Assembly: GCA_025093555.1 (NCBI GenBank)
Contig: JAIWNF010000047.1
Location: 1-64,000, forward strand
Origin: Circinella umbellata
Taxonomy: Eukaryota; Mucoromycota; Mucoromycetes; Mucorales; Lichtheimiaceae
Length of the DNA stretch: 64,000 bases
Reading direction: 5' to 3'
Part shown: one piece after another, positions 1 through 13,100 of the stretch
How the letters are laid out: every line of letters begins with the position of its first letter
Numbering within the stretch: position 1 is the first letter of the stretch
The notes under the pieces: generated by a model
The model's input: only the letters and a program-made list of their open reading frames with translations
Databases searched by the model: none
What the model was told of the DNA's origin: nothing
Program-made: the position numbers and the translations under genes

Positions 1-535
1 AAGTAGTTAGTGATGACAACACTTCTTCTTAAATAAAGAAATTAAGTAGCATCATATATATTCTCTGACTATAAAATGAGAAAGAGTTTCCAACGAGAAA
101 AAAAAACAATTTTTTTCCATCTAATCTGGTAATTATGGTATCCGGTTCATGCTAAAAAAAGAATAACAACGTGGTTTTATAACGCCGCTAGCCGTTTAGA
201 TTACGGAGAAGGTTAGTTTTCACACGCCTAATTTATTTCAGGCAACCTTAATAATTCGTATTGTTTGCTTATTTAATGTATGAAATAGATAATCAACATA
301 AAAGTAATGCTTATTCTCTTTATTTAATAAACACCTAATTGACTATTCCTCAATCCACTCAATCTTCTTTTATTAAGTTGTTGCGTATTCTCTTTTTCAT
401 CTTGTTTTTCCATACCAAGAATAATGTGTTGTCCAGGTGAAATCGAGGATGTTATGGATTCTAAGTACATAATTAAATATATATCATGTTAAGAAAGATT
501 GATTTGAATAATTAATTATTATTATCCAAGCTTAC
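1..535. other. AT-rich sequence without a recognisable gene
   Basis: I see no coding exon, RNA gene or terminal repeat here. The stretch is AT-rich and stop-dense in all frames. It lies downstream of the minus-strand zinc-finger remnant and may be its 3' flank. Confidence 0.4.
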
Positions 536-1575
536 CTTGAGAAAAAGGCTTTCCAATATCTTTCTCATCAGTTCCTGCCAATTTAAACAATAAGGGTCGA
601 TTTGATCGAGAATCATTTGGAATAAACAACGTTGGATCATGATGTTGTTTTATATGATAAACAAGTCCAGTTTGATTTGTAAAGTTAGAATTCACCGGAC
701 ATCCATGATAAAGACAGTAATAAATTATTGTCGCCGTTTAATGGTAAAAATAAAAGTGTTAATAATTTATATACAATAAAGTATTAAATAATATTAAAGA
801 ATTTACATGATGAATCGAAGTATCTTGGGAAAAGAGGTTCTCCAATAACGAGTGAATGACGAATATTTGTTATAGAAAAAAAAATATAAACTCTGTTTCT
901 TTAAACGTAACCCAAAAGAACCAGAATAATAAATAAAGAATTATATTTTACCATTTTCCAGTTCAATAATTCTACCGTTCAGTGTTTGTAGAGTACAATT
1001 GCCACTTGTTTTCATAAGTTCTAGTATCTTATAATGTCGACATCGAATATGATCATATATCCTCCTACGTCTTATTTGACTATAATAATTACAATCAATA
1101 TATGGGCAATAGTATATGGAATTTTCTAATTATATATAATGAATAAGAGGGGAAAGGATTATTATTCATTATTATTACTATGATTTCCATATATATATAA
1201 TTTATCATATTTATTTGATTTACGTATTATCGTCAACTTTATCCTCATCTAATTACGTATAAATATATATATATATATATATATAGTGATATGAGTGATA
1301 GAAATATCCTTCCCCCCCCAATTTAGTTATTTAAAACTTACATTTACGTTTACGTTTTACTGTTCGACCTGATTAATTGAGTAGTATAATCTTCAACAAT
1401 ATCATCTTTTTTTTGTTTATCTTTATCGGATTTGTTATCTTCTCTATTCTTATTATTATCATCCAAAGTTGTTGTTATTGTCACATTCTTGTTTTTTAGG
1501 ACGTCCTCGTTTTGGTTTTATTCCTTCTTGAATAGATTCATTTTGTGGTTGTACTATGATTCTTGGAGTGATTAA
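536..1575 (-). pseudogene. Remnant of a C2H2 zinc-finger / AT-hook protein gene
   Basis: Three coding-like blocks lie on the minus strand. At 1490-1570 there is an AT-hook core (KPKRGRPKK) in a basic stretch, followed by an N/D/K-rich tail that continues only after a +1 frameshift. At about 961-1075 an open block ends at a GT donor. At 536-728 a block contains CLYHGC followed by HIKQHH, a C2H2-like finger with 14 instead of the usual 12 residues between Cys and His, and ends exactly at a GTAAGC donor. No clean acceptor precedes this last block and the frames do not join, so the gene looks decayed. AT-hooks and C2H2 fingers bind DNA; a chromatin or transcription role is inference only. It could also be the DNA-binding part of a transposon gene. 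Confidence 0.35.
1259..1285. repeat. (TA)n microsatellite
   Basis: Alternating TA dinucleotides run for about 25 bases in an AT-rich, gene-free stretch. Confidence 0.8.
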
Positions 1576-2289
1576 AATTGTTATGTTGTGTTTATAACTT
1601 TATCATGATGTTTTTTTTTTCGTCGTTTGTTATTGTGACCATTTGAACTTTGAAAAGTAGATACAATATTATTTTCTGATTCTTTTGGTGCATGATGATC
1701 ATTCAATGGAGTGTCTGTTTTAATTCACTTTTTACATTAGTCAATTCTTTTACTTAGATAATGTGGATACTCTCTATTTTTAGTACCTGTTTTATAAATA
1801 GCATTCAATAGTTTAATAGACCTGTCATTATAATTTTTTGAAGTACCAAGTGGTGAGAAACAAGAAAAAATGAACCTCCCTTCTTTCTTAGAAAAATAAG
1901 CTCCCCCTTTCTTAATCATAAATAATAAAACTATAACAAATAATAAATTCTATCTATACACCCCACCCCTTTATGTTTATCTTTTGAGAAAGTTCTTATA
2001 AAAGTTCTAAACTCTAACCGCGCATTAGCCAAGTCTTCAAACTGCCGAAAATGCTTATGATTGAATGTAACTGAAGGATTATGGATTCACGACCTTTGTG
2101 TTGGGTTCAATGGTATAAATAATACCATCATTCCAAGAACTTTAATGGTAAAATCACTTATTCGGCGCTGCCCTTTGCTGAACATTTTCTGTTTTGTGAC
2201 ATCCTTGTCGCCTGCAAAGTGAGAGGATTCGCCTCAGATAACAGCATCTGAGCATGTCATAAATGTACAACAAATCAAGAGCCGATTCC
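1576..2289. other. Gene-free stretch
   Basis: No domain, splice-bounded exon or terminal repeat was recognised. The part after about 2000 is less AT-rich and may be old coding sequence, but all frames are closed. Confidence 0.3.
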
Positions 2290-3900
2290 CAAAGTACAAG
2301 TCATACATGGATCGGCCAATTTAAATGTTGCAAATGTTGAGAAACAAAAAAATGTACTTAAAAATCAAGCTAACAATTTGGTAAGAACAAATCGAGCTGT
2401 ATAACATGTCTCTCTTGAGAATATGAGATTGATACTAATAACAACTATCATTATTAAAAGGTGAAACGATGGAGAAGATGATGAAGGTAACTAGAATGAT
2501 AGTCGAAACGTTTATACAAGTTCCCCATCCATGGTATGCCTTGATAAATTTTTAGCTAATTCAATTTCTTTCCAATGATTAATCAGCCATTTCTCCTTTT
2601 TAGCTACAACCCTACACAATCCAATATTGAAAAGCTGACCTCATTTGACGAATACCGATGCGCATCACGTTTACCTGTATGACATATCGATTCACTTACA
2701 TTAGGAAAGAGGGTAATAGATGATTGATTACTTTATATATATAATATATCTTTTTGTATTGTGATAATAGACACAATGAACTTTAATCCATGGAAAAGAA
2801 GCAATATGTTATCAACACACCATCCCACAAATAATATCACTCTTCACAAACCTAAATTGGCATAAATCCGATATAGAATCACTCAAAGAATATGTTCAAT
2901 TTGCAAAAGCAATCTAAATTACCGTTGATAAACCAACAAAACAATACTATCAAGATGAAAAAAAAATGACGAAATCAAAAAGAAATTATTAGAGAAGCTA
3001 GGTTATTACATGGAGCTGACGATGTTTCGGAAGAAGTAGAATTTTATGATTTCCCATACAAGCTTTGGTCAAAAGAAATATCAGCTAAAATTGAAGGTGC
3101 TACTTTGTTTGCTTAATTTATTTAACATGTCTTGGCGACTCTTCATTTACTTATACCATGACAACCAACCACGAACAGAGTTTTTTTGTGAGCTATGGTG
3201 CACCCAACCTCCTTGCTTTATTAGTATGCGATGCCATCTCGGTTTACGGGGTGTGAATTTGAACTTGAAGTGATCAAATCCGTATGCACGTTTGATCGTG
3301 ATTTAAAGTTATTGAAAACTATCCATCGGTTCATGGACACATTAGGAAATCTCAAGACTCCAAATAACATGGAAGTACTGAAAGTGGAATCATCAAGGTA
3401 AGTGTGGTAAAATAGTTTGGGCATTGCGCACTGCGGAAAATAAACTTTGTTTTCTTATTGTTTTAAATTTATTTTCAGCGGAAAATTATCTAAAGGTGTG
3501 ACCCATTCGACACATTCTGTTTAAGGTATATTGAAGGCAATTTACGGGCAACACCCACGTTGGTCAGTGTTACTATCAAATACAAAAATCCATTCATTAT
3601 ATTTTCAAGGCTTACTAATGTAGTTCTGATTTTATTTTCCTTTCTACCTCTCGGCTCTCGCATCCAGAGAATCATTTTTAGTATTGGTAGTATGCAGTGG
3701 ACCAAAACACGGGTAGATGAAAGATGGTTAAGTCATAGAGTGAAAAAATGGATTAAAACTCTTGTTTACAAAATACATCATATTTGTTTTTCTTTAGCCG
3801 AATTATATTATTTTTATTTTAGTTTCTCAATACAATTTATGAAAATGAATCACAATGTCATAACTTGGAAGAAATAAATGAACTATACATATAAAAATAA
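2290..3900 (+). pseudogene. Family U decayed gene, copy A
   Basis: This is an unidentified protein-coding family present three times in the window. Block 2290-2460 matches 37255-37425, and block 2600-3600 matches 38690-39700 and 47490-48950. Copy A is the most diverged, with many stops and indels. Recognisable pieces include a segment like LKEYVQFA, a segment like ELWSKEI and an internal GT-AG intron around 3400-3478 at the same place as in the other copies. The spliced coding-like design says this was a real gene family or a transposon accessory gene, but I recognise no domain and assign no function. Confidence 0.5.
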
Positions 3901-3989
3901 AAGGGATAACTATATATGATTGGTTTTTTCAAGATGTGAAGTTGTATTGGACATTGCGTGAGGCCTAAAATGTTGTTTTGAATTATTAT

Positions 3990-4140
3990 CACTATTATCG
4001 TAGTACATCTTTTGTTGAGTCTTCTTGTGTATCTAAACCATAAATAAAAGCAAAATATGGTATTAGGACTCATGATCAAACATAATAAGCCAATAACAAC
4101 CTGATTGATATCTTACTAAAATATTTCGCCGATAAACAAG
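3990..4140 (-). pseudogene. Decayed terminal exon, related to the gene end at 16655-17010
   Basis: The minus strand carries an intron whose sequence is clearly similar to the last intron of the gene fragment at 16655-17010. It is followed by a short terminal exon reading DTQEDSTKDVLR and a stop (the other copy reads DIHEGATEVVDQ and a stop). The upstream exon is not conserved here and the donor has lost a G, so this copy looks dead. Function unknown. Confidence 0.35.
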
Positions 4141-5316
4141 GAGATAAATCAGTTATAATTAATGTTTTTCTTTTTAAAAGTATAAAAAGTTGGATAAAGT
4201 GTACACATTGTGCAGATTTGAGATGTTTCATTGATTGATGTTTCTGTTAGCGTCATGGTATTTTTGATAAGATGAATGGCGTACACCTTGAATTTTTTAA
4301 ATGTTTTACAAAACACACTCGTAAATTAAAACTGTTTATGTTATTTTCACAACAACACCACCCTAAACAACCAATGGTTCTTGCCCTAATATACTCGTGA
4401 AAGTACGAAACGTTTACGTGAACCCTTCCAACTCCAAGGATCAACTACCAATCTAGTCACTTCTCCCCAGATTGATGAAGCGTGAGCTTCGGCGACGTTT
4501 CAATATTTTCGTTGAGCAATCCAGTAATACAAACAGCGTCCACATAAGAGAGCCAAGTAACAAAGTTGTTGCCATAAGAAACTCAGTCCTATATATAAGA
4601 TAATAGATTGAGATATCATTGTTGTTATGTTATTCGAATTAGTGCATTACCTTTTTATAATAGCAGCCCACCTAAGAACCCTCGCATTGCGCAGCAAGTC
4701 TAAATCCAACACGTTCCCAAATCCAAAGCATGTTTCAGGATTGGATCAAGCCTGGAACTCATGGTAGGTATACACAGTAAAGGACTCGCTAAACCCACAT
4801 GCTTTCATATGAGAAAGAAACGTTTACTACGTAGCATTACCATTTGTCAGCCAAACAAGGGTAACACAACGGTTGAATCAGTCCAAGTGAAGAAATTAAA
4901 AGTTTAGGTGAGTTGCTTTCCAATGTAAAAGTTAAATTAATCTGATGGAACTAAAGAAAACAAAATATGAGTTGCCTGGAGAATAAATTTGCATTAGTAA
5001 TTTTGAGCCAATAATTTTGCATTCTTGCTTTTGCAGCAGTATATTTACTTCCTTGATGTTTTTTTAAAATGGCCCGTACGAAATTTATTGATGAGCATTG
5101 TTGATGAAATATTGTTTAATATCTTCCCTGGTGAGGCTGTAGAAAATTAAAAGCTTGGATACAGATACTTCGGTGCAGACAACACAAAATAATGAGCAAC
5201 TTGAATCCTCCGCAAAAAAGTCTCAGATCTCAAAAAAGCCTGTCGCAAAAACATATGGTTCCTTGTTCCTTGCTCTTTTATTATAATATTTATTTCTATT
5301 AATCTATCATCTTACC
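4141..5316. other. Degenerate coding-like sequence, no assignable gene
   Basis: There are a few short open stretches, for instance about 4270-4400 on the plus strand, and base composition less AT-rich than the flanks. All frames are interrupted and no domain was recognised. It probably includes the 5' flank of the MULE gene that starts at 5317. Confidence 0.3.
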
Positions 5317-7403
5317 ATGTCCAACTTCATTGACAATGCTGTCCGTCTCTTACATGAGCGCATTACTTCTGAACCTGCACTAATTGCTGCTGCTCACCCT
5401 GCCAAGTTTGAGATTTTAGGTTCCCAATATGAAAGCTTTATTAACAATGAGAAAACCCATATAGGATGCAAGTTTATTGATAAAACTAGTGGGGTTTACA
5501 CCAAGGAAAGAAATCCGACTTTTATTTCAAAATATGGACCTCATCAGCATTCTGTTTTACCAGCACGTCAACAAACAGATGAAACTAGAGTGGTTAAAAT
5601 AGGTCGTCCCAAAACCTTATCTTTTGTTCAGGTATGGCCAATTGCCATTAATTACCATATCAATATAGTAAGCAATAATAGAATTTTGATAATAACAATT
5701 ATCGTTTAGCACTTTGTATGCCAACGATGGGGTACACCAACCAATAATCCACCTAGGAATGGAAAAGGTCGTCTCATGTATGGCTGCACATCGAAAATTA
5801 TTATTCGATCAACAGACAAGGCTCCTGATATGGTTTCCATCACGTATTACTGGAGGAATGAAGCTCACCAACAAAGCAGTGTTGAGGATTTACAATCTGC
5901 ACCAGTATCGAGGGAAATCAAAGACCTGATCCATGAGATAGTAGAAAAGGATATGACGTGGAAAAACGTTAAGAGTATGATTCGCCTAGATAAAGATCGT
6001 TTAGGTCAAATTCTTTCTGGCGACTTTACAAACATACCTCATGTTTTACATATCACCTATCAAGAGTTATATTATCCTATGATAAGGGTTATGAAAAAGC
6101 GATCCCAATTGTCCCCATAATTTGATGAAAGTCTTCGTCTTTGGGGCGATCGCACTGCACAGCACAATGGTCATTGGACATCAAAAAACCTGTCTACTTA
6201 CCAAAAGGGCATGTTTTTTTTTTGTTTATGTCTGATTGGCAATTGACGGTAAAAAAAATATAAAAACGCAGAAGGGTGATAATACCAACTACTGTATATG
6301 TTGACTATGCTATTCATTCTATTTAGGAGCTCTTTGTCAATGGAAGGACTGTTTATCTTGATTTGACTCATCATACTTGTGTTGAAGAAATAGGATCTTA
6401 CTATTATCTTTACTCGCTTGTTGTTCGCTGCCAAGAAAGTGGTAAAGGTGCCCACTTTGCTGGATGTTGACGAATTCAGATTCTCAATATCCAGTGGAAT
6501 TCTGGCTCAAGTGGATTAAGGAAGAGATGAGATTTCAGCCACAAACAATAATGGTTGACAACTCTGATATAGAGATAGCTGGGATCCGCCTAGCATATGG
6601 CGAGTCTGTGCAAGTGTTGATTTGTCATTGGCATATTAAAAGGGCATGGCGTAAAAACATTGCAAAGAAAGTATGTGTACGCCCAGGCCTTTCAACATCT
6701 GCACTTCATGTGAAGATTATTCGAGATGACGCCCTTAATAGGCTAAATGGTATGTTACGAGCAGGAACAGAAGAAGATTTTGAGCTGGCATATGACGAAT
6801 TACAGATATTCTGTATAGAGCATGAAGGGGAATGGGATATGTCTGCTTTACAAGTATATTTCGATGCAGAGTATTTACCCAAGAAAGAAAAACGGTGCAA
6901 TGCTTAACATCAGGTAATATAATTTTTTTGAAGTAGTGTAAATGTAGTACCCAAAAGTTTACATTTAATTATAATTAGTATCAAGGTCATATGAACACGA
7001 ATAACCATGTTGAAGCATGGCACCGTACCCTTAAGGAAGCTTACCTTGGAAAACTCAAGAGATGACGTGCAGATGTATTAGTATATATCGTTTGTTGGGA
7101 TAATGTACTAAATGACATTATGACAGAGCATGTACAAACAAGGCTTAGAATACGTGCAAGCATCAGCAAGCAAAGTGAAGTAGTACGCCATAATGCTGCA
7201 GATGTGATTCCAGGTAAGTTCTTTTTTTTTGGTGGTTTAGATTTTAATTTTTTTAGTAATTAAAAGCTGTTCCTTATTCATTATATTATTTTCCCTTTGT
7301 TTTCTGGAAATATTCCAGATGTTATTGCAGTTCATTTTATTGTTTGGGAGGATGAAAGTCATGTTAATATTTAAGTCATTCATTGACCCTGAAGGAGTAT
7401 ATA
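5317..7403 (+). pseudogene. MULE-type transposase 1, 5' and central part (split gene)
   Basis: This is a Mutator-like (MULE) DNA transposase. It starts at the ATG at 5317 (MSNFIDNAVRLL). An intron near 5633-5707 separates the N-terminal part from a block holding a DNA-binding-like region. The catalytic core follows: IMVDNSDIEIAG at about 6550-6585 carries an acidic residue of the DDE site, the family's CHWHIKRAW motif is at about 6625, and NNHVEAWHRTLKE at about 7000-7040 supplies the glutamate. Decay is visible as a TAA after SQLSP at 6118, a TGA after KLKR near 7064 and a frameshift near 7370. The reading stops inside DPEGVYT at 7403, where a TA-flanked insertion begins. The missing SWIM zinc finger is found in frame 8.46 kb downstream, at 15865. 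Confidence 0.85.
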
Positions 7404-8127
7404 CAATGAGTATTCGTTAGACCGGTACTCAATATATGTAAGAGTTTGTACCGGTTTAGCGAACTACCGGTTTAACGAATTGAAACGCAGCTGGTACTAA
7501 TATGTAGAATATACTGAAAAAATAACTAAGCTGTACGGATAAGATAAAAAAAATGACAGCTGATATAATGTATCTATGCTATTATGAGCTAATATTTTGG
7601 TGATAAAAGTGATATTAGTGCACAGTATTCATTGAATAGTAACAGTTAACCAGAGACAGAATTAATAATGAATGTACAACAAAGTGTGTTTAACTTATGG
7701 ACCATGGTTAGCAGTTAAATAAATGACTAAAAATGAATTGTATCAGCAACATAATTACATACAGTACTCAATGGCAATAAACAAGTACCTGACAAAGTTG
7801 AAAAGAAATACATATATATCCAGATAAGAAAGAGGAAAAAGCATCTGTGTGAAGTTGGTGAAAAAGAGACACTGTTATCAATACGGTGTTGAGAAGGTTT
7901 CTTTTGATGGCAAGAATGATTTGTGTATTTTCAATTTCTATGGAAACAAAGTACGTAGCCAACTGAAAACAAAGCGAAGAACTGAGATGACGTTAAAGGA
8001 AGGCCGTGTCAATAATGTTATCAATAAAAAACTGATATTAAATTATATAAGAGAAAATAATACTATTATAAACCCGGTAAATATTTAAAAAAGCTCACCG
8101 GATACCGGTTTAGCGAATCACCCACGG
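7404..8127. mobile_element. MITE-like element 1 of the CAGTGGGT family
   Basis: The left end begins CAATGAGTATTCG and the right end finishes GCGAATCACCCACGG; together they make imperfect terminal inverted repeats. Both ends abut a TA dinucleotide (7402-7403 and 8128-8129), as expected for Tc1/mariner/pogo-type insertion. Inside the left end the motif ACCGGTTTAGCGAA recurs at 7450-7463 and as ACCGGTTTAACGAA at 7466-7479; a further copy forms the right terminus. No transposase is encoded, so the element is non-autonomous. Its outer left end also pairs with the right end of the element finishing at 15864. Confidence 0.6.
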
Positions 8128-8597
8128 TAAAAAATTTCAGTGGTAAAAATCGAGTAATTTCTTGTATATCTTGGTTTGGTAAAAAGTGAGTAGAAATTGC
8201 AAATTCACAAAGAAAAACCAAACTAGGAATTATATGAAAAAAACTAAGAATTACCAAACCCAAAATAATTAGGATATACCAGTACCAAACAAAACTAAGA
8301 TATACCAGAACCAAACAAAACTAGAGATAACTCAATATAGCCCATCATTCCATAATTACAATTATCCTATCACGGCGCAATATATTCATACTTTTTATTG
8401 TACAATAAACAAATACTATAATATAACGTGCTAAAGATTAGACTTGATCCAAATCTGCAAGTGGTCGACGTACATAAGGTGTTTGGTGACACTCCATACT
8501 AAAAAACATCGAATATCAAAATTTATTATTAAATTACCAATATATTTATCATCAATAAGAAATGTAGATTTCGAAATAAAAAAAAATACTTACATCA

Positions 8598-8609
8598 TAC
8601 TCAATTGTT
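8598..8609. repeat. Left target-site duplication of the LINE
   Basis: The 12-mer TACTCAATTGTT occurs here and again at 13912-13923, immediately outside the LINE. This is the expected footprint of target-primed reverse transcription. Confidence 0.9.
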
Positions 8610-8903
8610 GAGACGTAGTCGAGTAACGCGCGCGGCAATTTACACCTCTTTATATATCTTTTTTTAAGCAATATTTTTTCTCACACTAACCCTTTCTATA
8701 ATAAAGCCGCATTGTCATCACATAAAGCAGAAAAAGCTACCAAACACGTGTTTACACAGAACAGACCCAACTCTACCTCGATCCCCTCTTTTTCAGGGCT
8801 CCGAGTACATAAACCCCGTATCAATAACACCAACACCCTGTTACACGCATCGAAACTTATTGAAAATACTAAACATTTCATAAACACCGATTGTAACACC
8901 ATC

Positions 8904-10193
8904 ATGGACCAGGCACCCCAACAGCAATCGCAACAGCAACCAACTAACATGAACAGCACCTCAACAACCTTAGAGGAAGACGACAACAGTCAAATGGAAC
9001 AAAATGTCTTCATTAGTTCCTTTGCATCACTTCCTTCATCAAGTCAGCCTGATTTGAGTCATATTCCCCAATGGGCTCATTTCCTAGTCGAACGACAAGT
9101 AGCTTTAGAAAAAACCATCACAGAACAATCAACCGAACTTAAAGTGCAAGAGGGGAAACTACAACTCTTCCAAAAACTCTTCGATGAAAACGAGGCTTTG
9201 AAATCCCAATTAGCCAACGCTCTCGAAAAAATTCAATACCTCGAATCACAGAATCAACCAAAGGTCACACCCGAGGGTGTCACATTCCACGAACCCGAAG
9301 ATCGAGATCTGCTACTCACTGGCACTTGTGAATCCCATCATGCTTTACCTGCAGAAGAGTGGGAAAATCGCAAGCTTGAAATTGAAGCTGCTAAACAAAA
9401 ACAACAGCAACAAGACGACGAAAAACAACAAACAAAGATAAAGAACCTAAATCAGCAAAAGCAACGTCAACAACAACCGCACCATCGTCATCTAAATCAG
9501 CAAAAAGCATCGTCATTATCATATGCTAAAGTTACTAGTAAAAACATTTTACCAAAGAAAAAAATAGTTCAACAGCCTTCTGAAAAATTAATTAACTGGG
9601 CTCATAGAATTCTCACACCAGCAACTGAAAACACTGCATATACATTTGTGTATATGGGATCTCCCCGTCGCACGTTACACAGTGAAATTCGTAAAGCACT
9701 CCGTCTGGTGGGTGTAGCTACAGAAAGAGTAATCGACATTCAATTTCCTGCACATGGAATCGTAGCACTTCTCATCCATTCCTCATATGAGAAAGAACTC
9801 CGTGACTTACTTGCACAAGCAAAACTAACACCAAAAGATGACTTTAACCCAATTTCAGCAAGCATTATTGGCGATCCTACTCTTTTGGCAAAATTATCAG
9901 AAACCGAACGTGCATTTGAAGCAAAAAAGATATACCAAGAAAGGATGTTGAACATGTGCACACATTTAGCAAAAAAACATTTAGGTATTGCAATCATACG
10001 ACATTTCAACTCACTTCCAAAAGACGATACTCATCATATTACTAAGGAATACTGGGTTAAATTCCAAGACCAAAACCCAAAATCACAACCACGTCGCTCT
10101 CGTCATGTACGCACAGTAGAAGATGCTCTTAACCTGTTGTCAAACGACAAGGATAACAACAGCACTGAACCGGAACTCATGGAATTACAATGA
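8904..10193 (+). CDS. LINE ORF1 (gag-like RNA-binding protein)
   Basis: The frame is open from 8712, but the first ATG is at 8904 (MDQAPQQQSQQQ), giving about 429 residues. The N-terminal part is Q/S-rich. A coiled-coil-like segment follows (about residues 70-125, KTITEQSTELKVQEGKLQLF). The middle is basic and Q/H-rich, and a more compact C-terminal region follows residue 220 (LINWAHRILTPATENTAYTF). I see no CCHC knuckles. By position it is the ribonucleoprotein-forming ORF1 of the LINE. It ends in ATGA, shared with the ORF2 start, so ORF2 translation may depend on termination-reinitiation (inference). The frame is intact. Confidence 0.8.
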   Translation: MDQAPQQQSQQQPTNMNSTSTTLEEDDNSQMEQNVFISSFASLPSSSQPDLSHIPQWAHFLVERQVALEKTITEQSTELKVQEGKLQLFQKLFDENEALKSQLANALEKIQYLESQNQPKVTPEGVTFHEPEDRDLLLTGTCESHHALPAEEWENRKLEIEAAKQKQQQQDDEKQQTKIKNLNQQKQRQQQPHHRHLNQQKASSLSYAKVTSKNILPKKKIVQQPSEKLINWAHRILTPATENTAYTFVYMGSPRRTLHSEIRKALRLVGVATERVIDIQFPAHGIVALLIHSSYEKELRDLLAQAKLTPKDDFNPISASIIGDPTLLAKLSETERAFEAKKIYQERMLNMCTHLAKKHLGIAIIRHFNSLPKDDTHHITKEYWVKFQDQNPKSQPRRSRHVRTVEDALNLLSNDKDNNSTEPELMELQ

Positions 10194-13100
10194 TAGACCA
10201 TCTTAAAATTGGTCTATTAAATGCAACTGGTGTAGCAAAATCACCAGATAAAATTATTGAATTCTGTAACAATAACAACATCGACATTATACTTATTACA
10301 GAAGCTTTTCTAGTTCGCGGGCGACTTTATACTGACTGGCATCAGTACCACAACTATGCAATTCAACCTAATCCAAAAAAGAGAGGCCAAGGTGGTATAT
10401 CATTACTTGTATGCCCTTCTCTTAATCTTCATATACATCATCTTCCGATCATCAACCGTTTTACACTATCGTTCCGAATTGGACTATATACCTTTCATGG
10501 GCTTTACTTACCTCCACCTCCCACACTTAATGATGATACAGTAATTGAACTGCTGGACCAACTTACTATCAACGAATATACTATCATTCTAGGTGATCTA
10601 AATGCCCGTTCCAAATTACTAACTGGCGACCATTCCAATAACAATCGTGGTCTTAAAGCATTAGAACCATGGGTTAATAGTAAGGGCTTACATGTCTGGA
10701 ATGGATCTTTAACAAGATCACAACCTACGTTCCGCACAATAGCAGGCAGCAGCATTATTGATCTATTTATTTCAATGGAATCTACACTTAATAATCCAGT
10801 CATGAATATTCATGATATGAATTCACTATCTACTCATCACCATTTATGCACCTTTTCCTTTTTTCCACATATACCATGGTAATCACTACCTCAGCCAAAT
10901 TCAACTCGTCAACACTGGAAGCTCCAGCGGTTATCTGATCCTGAAGTTCGCCAATTATATATACAAAATTTTGTCAATGAATCTGACAGTATTTCACAAT
11001 TTCTTGACCGGTCCTTCAACAGCCCACATAGCATCGTACATGAACCAACAATTGAACAAGTGAGTCATGATTTAATTTCAGCAATATACACCTCACTTGA
11101 TAACAGCATCACCCGTAATAAAGCACGACCTAAATATTGGAACAAATATTGGAATGATGAATTACAACAAAAAGCAGATGCTAGGGAACGAGCATATCGT
11201 CAGTGGCGTCGAGCACCTCGCGACAACTTGATACCAGGTGCGAAACTATGGTCAAATTACATCCAAAAAAATGAAGACTTTGGCAAAGCATTATCCCGCA
11301 CACGGCGTCTCTCATGGAATCAGTTCTGCACTAAACTTAGTCATGCTCCTCCTAACGAGGCCAACACGATCATCAAACGCATGCGTCACAATCGTCGCCC
11401 CACTCATCAATTCTCTCATCCTGATGGACCAAAGCAGGCAGTTGAAACAATGGTATCACATTTATCAACAGTTTTTGGAGGTGAACGTCACCAACCCCAA
11501 TCTACAACGCGATCAGGTAAATTTCCACTTCAACAATATATTGATCATGTCACCAACGACGACCCATTTCCCTTTGAAGAAATTGAACTCTATATCCACA
11601 AAATGGCACCACGCAAAGCCCCCGGTAACGACCACATTACTGGAGCTATGCTCAAACCAATAGCACACCGACTTTCTATCATTTTGAGCAAGTTTTTTAA
11701 GCTCTGCTGGTATTGGTCATATATTCCAACAGCCTGGCGCACAGCACAAGTCATCCCTATTTTTAAAAAAGGTGATCCAACAGTTGCAAGTAACTATCGT
11801 CCGATCAGTCTCACTAGTGTATTTCGGAAAATACTAGAACGCTGCATACTGCCAAAAATGCTTTCATTGATCAATACCCTTGATATTTCTCAAGGAGGCT
11901 TTCGTCATCATCGGGGAGCCCTTGATCAGGCCTTCTCTCTCAACATGCTGATACGCCAATACCAAAAGCAACATAACGAACCAATCATACAAGCATATTT
12001 GGACATCCGTTCAGCGTATGATGCAGTAGACCGTGATATCATATGGTCCATCTTACAAAAAAATCTGACAAGTGCTCTATTTCATTTAGTTCGGCATATG
12101 TTTGATGATATTCAGATTGCGGTGGTCCTACAAAACTATCAGTCTCGTTATATTTTTCCAAAAAAAGGTGTGCTACAAGGTTCTATTCTGAGCCCCCTTT
12201 TATATGCAATCTTTATTGATACTTTACCTCGACGACTACGGCTCAATATGTTTATTCGATGCCACAAGCCTTTATATCTGGAATCTACCTCTATCAAGGG
12301 GTCAACAGAAGCATCACCACAACAACACCGATCAACAACTATAGGCACTGGTCAGCCAAGAGACAATCCCCCTAAACGCTCCAATACTATCATCTCAGCT
12401 TTGCTGTATGCTGATGATGTCGCCTTAATTGGCTCACCCTAAGATATACATAGACTATTAAAAATTGCAGAAAAACATCCAAAGGAGCTTGGATTCCAAT
12501 GGCACCCTGACAAATGTGCCATCATTGAACCTCCAACCACCACAGCTTCAACTTACCAACTCTATGGTAAATCAATTCCCAAAGTTCAGATGTTTCAATA
12601 TCTTGGTATCCCTTTTGATTATCAAGGCATTAATTCTGATCAACTGGTCAACCAACGCATCACTAAAGCAACTGGTAATATGGAATTAATACGCCAAATG
12701 GGTGTTCATCAATATAGTGTCGGTTTATGGTCAGCTATTCGAGTGTACTGTACATTTATTAGGCCGGTTTTAGAATATGGCTTAGCCATTACAGCACTTT
12801 CCGCAAAACAAAAGGACAAACTCAACAATGCTCAAAAAAGTTGCATCAAAATGGCTCTTAACCGTAATCGTTCCACACCTTTTCCAACAATTGTCCCTCT
12901 GGTTTTAGCAGATCTACCATCCATGCAAACAAGAACCCATATTTTACAGTTGAAATTCGTCACCCGACTTCAAGACCTGCCACTTAGCACTATGGCACGC
13001 ACCATTGAATTGTCCTTCCTCAAAAGAAAAAATTCTGATAAGCAGTAGAAACATCTCACATCGAACAATCCATTTTATCAACTTTACAACAAATTGAAAA

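Noticed and set aside
7404..8127. Treating MITE 1 as the whole insertion in MULE 1
   Set aside because: The MULE frame does not resume after 8129; it resumes only at 15865, so the insertion as a whole is larger, though MITE 1 may still be a unit within it.
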